The notes below the pieces were generated by a model that was given only the letters and a program-made list of their open reading frames with translations, was not told where the DNA came from and did not search any database. The position numbers were made by a program, and so were the translations under genes. From an uncultured Eubacteriales bacterium (GTDB lineage: Bacteria; Bacillota; Clostridia; Christensenellales; UBA1242), in assembly GCA_902796285.1 (NCBI GenBank), contig CADBOH010000103.1, forward strand, positions 1-5,326: DNA of 5,326 nt, written 5' to 3'. This document shows positions 1 through 5,326 of this stretch, in pieces (position 1 is the first letter of the stretch; the number at the start of each line of letters is the position of its first letter).

Positions 1-782
1 ATTTGACCACATATGCTGCAAACAATCATTTTGCCGCTGCTGGAACATTATACGCAAAGTGGATAGGAACTTGGGCTCAATTTCAATCATTTTGGGCACC
101 AACCCAAAATAGTAGTGGGCAGTATCAAATTGCTAGTGCTGCAGACCTCGCGTGGTTTATGAACAAAGTTAATTTTAATAATGCAAGTGGCGACACATTA
201 CATGCAATACAAACTAATAATATTGATTTAAGCGGACATATCTGGTACCCAATTGGAACTAGTTCAAGCAAGTTCTATGGTACATATGATGGCCAAGGAT
301 ACAAGATTTCCGGGCTTGAAACTGTTGCGCAAGTAAATGGTGGAGTAGCGGGTTTATTTGGGTTTATTTCAAACAAAACTGCAACATCGGTTGAAATTGA
401 AACAAAAATCACCAATGTTTATATAGAAGGTGGTAATGTTAATGGACACGTTTCGGCAGGAGGCGTTGTAGGAAATATTGCAAGTGGCTTAGTAAGTAAG
501 TGTCTTATATATAACACAACTATTAATGGTGGCGCAAGAGGCGGAATTGTAGGGGTGGCAGCAAGTGGTAGCAAAATCGACAATTCAATTTATTACAACG
601 CAAATGCGATTTCATTGACCCATAATATTTGTTCAGGTAGTGGAACAATAACTGATTGTTTGTCAAAGATAAACGGAACAGAAACATTCTATGGTAAAAA
701 TGATAATAATTGGAGAAATGTGACTAATATGTTTGTGTCTGCACTTCCAAAAGCACTTTTCTGGATTGCATACACTGAGTAA
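1..782 (+). CDS. C-terminal part of a repeat-rich surface/secreted protein (Listeria-Bacteroides repeat end plus GLUG-like repeats), 5' partial
   Basis: The reading frame is open from the left edge and ends with TAA at 780-782, so only the last 259 or so residues are visible. The TTG at position 3 is an internal codon and not a credible start. The first visible residues end in TLYAKW (residues 15-20), the typical close of a Listeria-Bacteroides (InlB B-type) repeat. Next comes a stretch of the form seen before GLUG repeats: IASAADLAWFMNKVN (43-57), NIDLSGHIWYPIG (73-85), FYGTYDGQGYKISGL (91-105) and GLFGFI (117-122). Two GLUG-like units follow, SAGGVVGNIASG (151-162) and ARGGIVGVAASG (178-189). 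The fragment is rich in Asn, Gly, Ser and Thr, as expected of an extracellular beta-solenoid. It ends in FWIAYTE, with no LPXTG motif and no C-terminal membrane segment, so it would be secreted or anchored by its missing N-terminal part. The ligand is unknown; adhesion is only a guess. Confidence 0.8.
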   Translation, partial: LTTYAANNHFAAAGTLYAKWIGTWAQFQSFWAPTQNSSGQYQIASAADLAWFMNKVNFNNASGDTLHAIQTNNIDLSGHIWYPIGTSSSKFYGTYDGQGYKISGLETVAQVNGGVAGLFGFISNKTATSVEIETKITNVYIEGGNVNGHVSAGGVVGNIASGLVSKCLIYNTTINGGARGGIVGVAASGSKIDNSIYYNANAISLTHNICSGSGTITDCLSKINGTETFYGKNDNNWRNVTNMFVSALPKALFWIAYTE

Positions 783-786
783 AATT

Positions 787-820
787 AAAAAAGGACTTGT
801 TTTCAAGTCCTTTTATTTTT
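787..820. terminator. Bidirectional intrinsic terminator between the surface-protein gene and the SRP RNA gene
   Basis: A perfect 11-bp stem (789-799 paired with 804-814, AAAAGGACTTG with CAAGTCCTTTT) encloses a TTTT loop. On the plus strand it is followed by a T-rich tail (811-820) and begins 7 bases after the surface-protein stop. Read on the minus strand, the A-run at 787-792 becomes a U-tract, so the same hairpin can also end the SRP RNA transcript arriving from the right. Confidence 0.9.
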
Positions 821-1094
821 CAAGGCTGAGCATCTTGGATTGATCTAAACTCCATAACTGCCTCACACGTTTTTAGCTCCACCAAAGTTTCCTCATGGCA
901 CATCAAAGTGTCCTCTTAATGATGCTGCCGTCAAGCTCTGACATGGTTCAAGGATTTCAATTGCATAAGACCTTGATTTCAACGCCAAAAGCGCATGCAC
1001 ATATTTACAAAATTTAAACCGCTCACAAGCATTCAACCCCACTGTAGCGGATTGTGGGTTACAGAGCACCGCTAACTCTCCATCTAGCTCAGCA
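821..1094 (-). ncRNA. ffs: Signal recognition particle RNA, large bacterial type (Bacillus scRNA-like)
   Basis: This RNA is the scaffold of the signal recognition particle; it binds Ffh and targets nascent membrane and secreted proteins to the translocase. Read on the minus strand, the 5' part contains GTTAGCGGTGCTCTGTAACC and then CAATCCGCT, matching the Bacillus subtilis scRNA Alu domain (GGTAGCGGTGC, TGTA and CAATCCGCT blocks). The middle-to-3' part has GAACCATGTCAG, then CAGCATCATTAAG, then GATGTGCCATGAGG and GGAGCTAA. These correspond to helix 8 and the following conserved segments of scRNA. The two ends can form helix 1 (GCTGAGC at 1093-1087 with GCTCAGC at 831-825). The length of about 275 nt fits the family (about 270 nt). 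A consensus-like promoter sits upstream and a terminator downstream. Two core positions in helix 8 differ from the usual consensus (see findings). The exact ends are inferred from the promoter and helix 1. Confidence 0.93.
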
Positions 1095-1099
1095 AGTTT

Positions 1100-1128
1100 A
1101 TTCTAACATAAAAATAAAATATTTGCAA
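1100..1128 (-). promoter_or_regulatory. Sigma-A type promoter of the SRP RNA gene
   Basis: On the minus strand there is a -35 box TTGCAA (1128-1123), a 17-base spacer and a -10 box TAGAAT (1105-1100). A TG one base before the -10 makes it an extended -10. Transcription should start about 4-7 bases downstream, near 1094-1096, which coincides with the expected 5' end of the RNA. This strong promoter suits a constitutive stable RNA. Confidence 0.85.
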
Positions 1129-1210
1129 GAGAAAAACAAAACAAATAAAACATATTTTGTCACATAAATATGAAAAAATGGCTAAAATATTTTTATATTA
1201 CTGTTTTTTT

Positions 1211-1219
1211 TGGTATAAT
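1211..1219 (+). promoter_or_regulatory. Extended -10 promoter of the HEPN-CBS gene
   Basis: The sequence TGGTATAAT carries a perfect -10 hexamer (TATAAT, 1214-1219) with an upstream TG. No convincing -35 box lies 16-18 bases upstream; the region is only A/T. The start codon is just 15 bases after the -10, so the predicted leader is very short and the RNA start would fall close to or inside the ribosome binding site (GGAG, 1226-1229). Confidence 0.55.
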
Positions 1220-1234
1220 AAAGATGGAGTGCAT

Positions 1235-1966
1235 ATGAAAAACAGAGAGATTTTCCAAAATTCAAAAAGGTTTATTGATGCATACAACAACATCGATTAT
1301 GCATTAAAAAAGAGATATAACTTAAATAGATCAATGGGCTTTTCGGATCTTATTAGAAAAGCTGCTTCATTAAACTATACAGTTAGAAAATATGAAGACG
1401 ATCTTGTGGATTATGGCAGACTGCGAAATGCAATTATACACAACAGTGATGATTTTGTTATTGCAGAGCCACATGATTCTGTTGTTGAAAACATTGAGCA
1501 TATTGAAAAACTTCTTGTTACGCCACCAAGGGCAATTGATACAGTTGCAACAAAGGATGTTCGCATAATTCAAGCCGATAAATGCATGAGAGAGGTTATT
1601 ACAACAATTGCTGAAACAGGCTTTAACAATATTCCTGTTTACAACAAACAAAATGAACTCGTTGGTGTGGCAAATGGGCAAAAAATCTTAGCATCTTTCG
1701 GGCAATTTTTGCTTTCTGGCGGCAAAAGCGATGTATTCCTTGATCACGTGCAAATAGCTGATATGTTAACTAGCCTTGAAAAAAGCAATTATTATTGTGT
1801 TAAAAAGGTTGACTGCACTGTTGAAGAGGCGCTTGATGAATTTAATAAAAACCATAAACTTCTTGCAATTTTGTTTACCAAAAAGGGTGGTACAAACGAA
1901 CTTCCTGTTGCAATCATGACTGGTAGTAATATCGTTGAAGCTCAAAGAATTTTGGAAGATTATTAA
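1235..1966 (+). CDS. HEPN-like and paired CBS domain protein
   Basis: This is a predicted cytoplasmic protein of 243 residues. The ATG at 1235 is preceded by GGAG at 1226-1229 with a 5-base gap. The frame opens further upstream, but the extra 26 codons overlap the promoter and look non-coding. The N-terminal part (about 1-95) is helical and contains YGRLRNAIIHN (60-70), whose R64-x4-H69 fits the R-x4-6-H motif of HEPN domains, many of which are RNases. Residues about 104-155 look like a first CBS motif (IPVYNKQNELVGVANGQKIL, 133-152). Residues about 186-240 look like a second (CTVEEALDEFNKNHKLLAIL, 194-213, then PVAIMTG). CBS pairs usually bind adenosine nucleotides and act as a regulatory module. 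Similar HEPN-plus-CBS proteins occur in Firmicutes, as I recall them, without a settled function. It is a single-gene unit with its own -10 element and no terminator before the ileS promoter. The CBS call is firmer than the HEPN call; nuclease activity is inference. Confidence 0.8.
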   Translation: MKNREIFQNSKRFIDAYNNIDYALKKRYNLNRSMGFSDLIRKAASLNYTVRKYEDDLVDYGRLRNAIIHNSDDFVIAEPHDSVVENIEHIEKLLVTPPRAIDTVATKDVRIIQADKCMREVITTIAETGFNNIPVYNKQNELVGVANGQKILASFGQFLLSGGKSDVFLDHVQIADMLTSLEKSNYYCVKKVDCTVEEALDEFNKNHKLLAILFTKKGGTNELPVAIMTGSNIVEAQRILEDY

Positions 1967-1971
1967 AATGC

Positions 1972-2000
1972 TTGACAAAAATAATATTAAAATATATAAT
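1972..2000 (+). promoter_or_regulatory. Consensus sigma-A promoter of the T-box/ileS unit
   Basis: A perfect -35 box TTGACA (1972-1977) and a perfect -10 box TATAAT (1995-2000) are separated by the ideal 17 bases. The -35 begins 6 bases after the stop codon of the upstream gene. The RNA should start near 2006-2008, just before the T-box leader. Full consensus means high basal initiation, leaving control to the downstream attenuator. Confidence 0.92.
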
Positions 2001-2006
2001 AAACTC

Positions 2007-2246
2007 AGTTTTAAAATGCGTTGATGAAAGACAAGGTTTTAAATATACTTTTTTTCAGAGAGTTGCCGATTTGGTGAAAGGCAATAAAAAGAATTTAAAA
2101 TTATCACTTTCGGAGTTGTAATCATGAAATTATAGTAATGATTATCGGGACTTCCCGTTATAGAAGAGGTGGTTGATTGACCACTAAAATTTAAGAGTAC
2201 AAGTGGTGACCGTAAAAAGTTCTTGTAAGCTTTTTGCGGTTTTTTG
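2007..2246 (+). promoter_or_regulatory. Isoleucine-specific T-box leader controlling ileS
   Basis: T-box leaders sense uncharged tRNA and switch from termination to read-through. Stem I is recognisable. A lower helix GAAAG/CTTTC (2026-2030 with 2107-2111) closes a specifier loop whose 3' side is TTATCA (2101-2106), giving the specifier codon ATC (Ile) at 2103-2105 followed by the usual A. Above it are an 8-bp helix (2037-2044 with 2093-2100), a CAGAGAG bulge motif, and a TTGCC/GGCAA helix capped by a loop containing GGTGAAA. A possible stem II hairpin pairs TAATCAT with ATGATTA, followed by a CGGG/CCCG hairpin. Stem III is GTGGT/ACCAC (2169-2173 with 2180-2184). The antiterminator pairs TACAAG (2198-2203) with CTTGTA (2222-2227). 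The bulge between holds TGGT (2204-2207), which can pair with the ACCA end of tRNA-Ile. The specifier matches the gene downstream. Confidence 0.93.
2210..2245 (+). terminator. T-box regulated intrinsic terminator before ileS
   Basis: A 10-bp stem pairs CCGTAAAAAG (2210-2219) with CTTTTTGCGG (2230-2239), including one G-U pair, and is followed by six T residues (2240-2245). Its loop (2220-2229) contains most of the 3' strand of the antiterminator helix (CTTGTA, 2222-2227), so the two structures exclude each other. It also stops any transcript reading in from the HEPN-CBS gene. Confidence 0.92.
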
Positions 2247-2248
2247 TT

Positions 2249-2256
2249 AGGAGGAG
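2249..2256 (+). promoter_or_regulatory. Strong ribosome binding site of ileS
   Basis: AGGAGGAG lies just before ATG 2259 and immediately after the terminator T-tract. It fixes the start codon. The gap from AGGAGG to the ATG is 4 bases, slightly short. It is not part of the terminator stem, so translation is probably not separately controlled by the T-box. Confidence 0.85.
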
Positions 2257-2258
2257 AA

Positions 2259-5200
2259 ATGAAAAAAGAAACATCACCAAATTTTGTAGAAATGGAGCAC
2301 AATATTCTTAATTTTTGGGAGGAGAATAATTCTTTCGAGAAGTTAAGAAAACAAAATGAAAACAATGAGCGTTTTCGTTTTCTAGATGGCCCCGCTACCG
2401 CAAATAACAGGCTTGGGGTGCATCACTTTTGGGGTAGAACATTAAAGGATATGACTATAAGATACAATGCCTTGAAGGGCAAAGATTGTCAATATCAAAA
2501 CGGCTTTGATGGACAAGGTCTTTGGGTTGAGGTTAATGTTGAAAAAGAACTTGGGCTTAATGGAAAACCAGAGATTGTTAAGTATGGTATTGATAATTTT
2601 ACCAACAAATGCATGGAGAGAGTTGCATATTTTGGCAATGAAATTACAAAGCAATCAAAGCGTATGGGGCAATGGATGGATTGGGATCATAGTTATTACA
2701 CAAATACTGATGAAAACATCACATCTATTTGGTATTTTTTAAAGGAGTGCGATAAGCGTGGATGGCTTGTCAAGAAAAACAGACCTATTGCATGGTGCCC
2801 AAGATGTGGGACTAGCATTAGTGAGCATGAAATGTCAAACTCATATCACGAAGTTGAGCATACAGCACTTTTTGTTAAACTTCCTGTTAAGGGCAAGGAT
2901 TTTAAAATTGTTGCTTGGACAACAACTCCTTGGACTCTTTCAGCCAATGTTGCACTTGCGGTAAATCCTGAATATGACTATGTTGTAGTTGAATTTCAAG
3001 GAGACAAAATTCTTCTTGGCAAAGATAGATTAAGCATTTTGAAGCAAGAAGTGAAAATTCTTCAAACATTTAAAGGGGCAGACCTTGTTGGGCTTGAATA
3101 CGAAACTTGTTTCCCAGAACTTCCTGAGGAAAATTTTGCACACAAAATTGTGGCTTGGGATATGGTTGACAACACCGAAGGGACATGCGTAGTTCATATT
3201 GCGCCAGGATGTGGTGTAGAGGATTTTGAACTTGGCAAAACACTTGGCCTTAAAGAGATTTGCCCAATAAATGATCAAGGTGTTATGCTTGAAAATACCG
3301 GCTTTTTGGCTGGCAAAAAAACAACTGATGTTGTTGAACTTGTTGTTAATAGATTAAAACAAGATGACAAACTTTTGTACGCTCATAGATACAAACATAG
3401 TTATCCATATTGCTGGAGATGTAAAACTGATTTGGTTTACAAACTGATTTCTGCCTGGTACATTAAGATGGACGAGATTAGACCAATGGCACTTAAGGCT
3501 ATTGAAGAAGTTGAGTTTAAACCAGACTATGCAAAGAAAAGAATGGTTGACTGGCTTAACAATATGGGCGACTGGAATATATCAAGAAGTCGTTTCTATG
3601 GGCTTCCACTTCCTTTCTACGTTTGTGAAAAATGTGGCAAAACTCATGTGATTGGCTCTCTTGAAGAATTAAAAGAAAGGGCAGTTGATCGTAAGGCAGT
3701 TGAAAAATTACCAAACCTTCACAAACCATGGATTGATGATGTAAAAATTAAATGTGATTGTGGCGAAACTCTTTCAAGAGTGCCAGAAGTTGGGGATGTT
3801 TGGTTGGATGCTGGTATCACACCTTTCTCGACTAAAAAATACTTTACTGATAAAAAATATTTTGAAGCAAACTTCCCAAGCGATTATGTTTGTGAAATGG
3901 TTGAACAAATCAAATTGTGGTTCTATTCACTTTTGATTATGAGTGTTGTGTTAACAGGCAAAGCCCCATACAAAAAAATCGTAACGTATCAGTATGTTAA
4001 AGATGAAAATGGGGGTGAGTTCCACAAAAGCGGCGGCAATACTCTTGAAGCGGATGCAGTCGCAGATAAGGTAGGGGCGGATGTTATTAGATATCTCTAT
4101 TCATCTTCAAGCCCTGCAAACGACATGCGTTTTGGCTTTAAACTTACTGATGAAGCAAGAAGAAAATTGATCGGTTTTTGGAATGTTTACACATTCTTTA
4201 ATACCTATGCTTGCATAGATAATCCGGATATAGCAAACTTTAAGCTTAATGAAAAAGATTTGTTGATGTCAGATAAGTGGCTTATTCAAAGTATAAACAA
4301 ATTCATTAAAGATAGCGATCAATATTATGCAGATGATAAGTGCTATTTGGTTGTAAGAGATTTTGAAAAACTTGTTGACGATATTTCAAACTTCTATATT
4401 CGATCAAATAGAAAAAGATTTTGGAAGTCTGAAAACAAAAATGATCAAATGACAGCATATTGGGTCCTTTACTATGCAATTAAATCAATTATAAGAGTTA
4501 TGACTCCAATTATCCCATTTATGAGTGAGCATATTTGGCAAAATCTTGTTAGAGAAATTGAAAAAGATGAAAAAGAATGCGTGATGATGAGCGGTTATCC
4601 TAATGTTATTTTAGATAAAGACTTTGGTGATATTTTGGAAAGCGTTGCCGAGGCAAGAGAAATTGTTTCAACAGCACAACGTCTTCGTAATGAAAATCAA
4701 ATTATGATTAAACAACCACTCAAAAAAATGTATGTTTCTGGACAAAATGTTGACAAAATTTTGAAAGAATTTGACAATTTGTTAAAAGATGAGTTAAATA
4801 TCAAAGAAATTGAGAGCGTAAAAGATGATTCACTTTTCAATGATGAATTTTTGTCAGTAAACTTCAAGAGGGCTGGTGCAGTTCTTAAAGGAGATGTTCA
4901 GGCGCTCAAAACAGCATTAGGCAATCTTTCTATCGAAGAAAACAAAAAGGTTGTTGAAGGATTTAAAAATGGCAAGGTTACAGTAGATAGATTTAAAAAC
5001 CTTGATAGTGAGCTTTTCAATCTTGAAAAGAAGCCAAAACAAGATTTTGTAATTGCTCATGAAAATAATAAAACGGTTGTGCTTGATATAACAATTGACA
5101 AAGAACTTTTTAAAGAAGGGCTTTATCGTGAATTTGTTAGAGGGCTTCAAGTGCTTCGTAAAGAGGCTGACTTTGCTATTGATGATAGGATTAGCGCTAG

Positions 5201-5326
5201 TTTTGATGTAAAGGATGAACAGTTAAAGCAAGTTGTTGAAGAAAATCTTCAAAAAATTAAAGAAGAAGTTTTAATAAAGCAAGTCGTTAATGATTTAAAA
5301 GATGCAGTTATCACGAAAGATGTTGA
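2259..5326 (+). CDS. ileS: Isoleucyl-tRNA synthetase, IleRS2 type with GVHH signature, 3' partial
   Basis: Charges tRNA-Ile with isoleucine using ATP, in the cytoplasm. The frame is open for 1022 codons to the window edge with no frameshift; IleRS2 enzymes are usually about 1040-1050 residues, so only a short tail is missing. The Rossmann fold begins with LDGPATANN (42-50). The HIGH site reads GVHH (53-56), followed by WGRTLKD (58-64). The editing domain carries AWTTTPWTLSAN (219-230) and VVHIAPGCGVEDF (311-323), with the conserved Asp at 322. Zinc-type cysteines occur at 180/183, 385/388, 456/459 and 499/501. DWNISRSRFYG and DVWLDAG (513-519) are typical; the KMSKS site is EFHKS (587-591), keeping the second Lys. 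The anticodon-binding domain includes FYIRSNRKRFW (712-722), and the C-terminal region follows the eukaryote-like IleRS2 pattern (QPLKK, ELNIKE, REFVRGLQVLRKEADF) with no IleRS1 zinc tail. Transcription is set by the upstream T-box. Confidence 0.96.
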   Translation, partial: MKKETSPNFVEMEHNILNFWEENNSFEKLRKQNENNERFRFLDGPATANNRLGVHHFWGRTLKDMTIRYNALKGKDCQYQNGFDGQGLWVEVNVEKELGLNGKPEIVKYGIDNFTNKCMERVAYFGNEITKQSKRMGQWMDWDHSYYTNTDENITSIWYFLKECDKRGWLVKKNRPIAWCPRCGTSISEHEMSNSYHEVEHTALFVKLPVKGKDFKIVAWTTTPWTLSANVALAVNPEYDYVVVEFQGDKILLGKDRLSILKQEVKILQTFKGADLVGLEYETCFPELPEENFAHKIVAWDMVDNTEGTCVVHIAPGCGVEDFELGKTLGLKEICPINDQGVMLENTGFLAGKKTTDVVELVVNRLKQDDKLLYAHRYKHSYPYCWRCKTDLVYKLISAWYIKMDEIRPMALKAIEEVEFKPDYAKKRMVDWLNNMGDWNISRSRFYGLPLPFYVCEKCGKTHVIGSLEELKERAVDRKAVEKLPNLHKPWIDDVKIKCDCGETLSRVPEVGDVWLDAGITPFSTKKYFTDKKYFEANFPSDYVCEMVEQIKLWFYSLLIMSVVLTGKAPYKKIVTYQYVKDENGGEFHKSGGNTLEADAVADKVGADVIRYLYSSSSPANDMRFGFKLTDEARRKLIGFWNVYTFFNTYACIDNPDIANFKLNEKDLLMSDKWLIQSINKFIKDSDQYYADDKCYLVVRDFEKLVDDISNFYIRSNRKRFWKSENKNDQMTAYWVLYYAIKSIIRVMTPIIPFMSEHIWQNLVREIEKDEKECVMMSGYPNVILDKDFGDILESVAEAREIVSTAQRLRNENQIMIKQPLKKMYVSGQNVDKILKEFDNLLKDELNIKEIESVKDDSLFNDEFLSVNFKRAGAVLKGDVQALKTALGNLSIEENKKVVEGFKNGKVTVDRFKNLDSELFNLEKKPKQDFVIAHENNKTVVLDITIDKELFKEGLYREFVRGLQVLRKEADFAIDDRISASFDVKDEQLKQVVEENLQKIKEEVLIKQVVNDLKDAVITKDV

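Noticed and set aside
821..1100. Non-coding GC-richer stretch as a pseudogene or a tmRNA/RNase P RNA
   Set aside because: The blocks match the Bacillus-type SRP RNA in order on the minus strand, with promoter and terminator; no tmRNA tag frame or RNase P core motifs are seen.
1157..1234. Upstream extension of the HEPN-CBS gene from a TTG codon at 1157
   Set aside because: The 26 extra codons overlap the extended -10 promoter, have no ribosome binding site and encode a low-complexity hydrophobic stretch; the ATG at 1235 has GGAG correctly spaced.
1370..2365. Minus-strand open frames opposite the HEPN-CBS gene, the T-box and the start of ileS
   Set aside because: They are Cys/Phe/Ile-rich antisense translations without ribosome binding sites, and one spans the T-box structure, so they are not genes.
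2506..2964. Two short plus-strand open frames inside ileS (2506-2742 and 2758-2964)
   Set aside because: They lie wholly within the ileS reading frame, lack ribosome binding sites and have no recognisable domain; they are out-of-frame shadows.
2259..5326. Possible frameshift or internal stop in ileS
   Set aside because: I read the frame codon by codon from 2259 to the edge; it stays open and all synthetase blocks are in order, so the gene is intact within the window.
1..5326. CRISPR array, insertion sequence, phage or multi-gene defence island
   Set aside because: No regularly spaced direct repeats, terminal inverted repeats with transposase, integrase or linked defence genes are visible.
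1..5326. UGA recoding as in Mycoplasma-like genomes
   Set aside because: Tryptophan is encoded by TGG throughout and conserved Trp positions in ileS never use TGA, so the standard code applies.

Overview
This AT-rich window with standard-code genes most resembles a low-GC Gram-positive bacterium (Bacillota/Firmicutes-like). It uses the large Bacillus-type SRP RNA with an Alu domain, a T-box leader, near-consensus sigma-A promoters and strong AGGAGG-type ribosome binding sites. The surface-protein style (Listeria-Bacteroides repeat followed by GLUG-like repeats) is common in uncultured gut Firmicutes. I cannot fix the genus.

Layout. Positions 1-782 hold the 3' end of a repeat-rich surface or secreted protein gene (+), whose start lies outside the window. 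A hairpin at 789-814 can terminate transcription from both sides. Positions about 821-1094 hold, on the minus strand, an SRP RNA gene with its own promoter (1100-1128). It converges on the surface-protein gene and diverges from the next gene. Positions 1235-1966 (+) encode a 243-residue protein with a HEPN-like N-terminal region and a CBS-domain pair. Immediately after its stop, a textbook promoter (1972-2000) drives an isoleucine T-box leader (about 2007-2246, specifier AUC). That leader controls ileS (2259 to beyond the window end), an isoleucyl-tRNA synthetase of the IleRS2 type.

How the parts work together. The T-box should read through into ileS when uncharged tRNA-Ile accumulates, giving classical amino-acid-starvation control. 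The synthetase is the most striking gene: its HIGH signature is replaced by GVHH and its KMSKS signature by EFHKS. This GXHH form of IleRS2 has been linked to very strong mupirocin resistance. SRP RNA and the surface protein share an export theme only by proximity; they converge and are not an operon. The HEPN-CBS gene has no terminator of its own before the ileS promoter, so its transcripts would run into the T-box.

Nothing here looks like a CRISPR array, insertion sequence, phage module or multi-gene defence system. The most unusual signals are the ileS signature motifs, departures from consensus in the SRP RNA helix 8 core, and an extra base in the T-box core.
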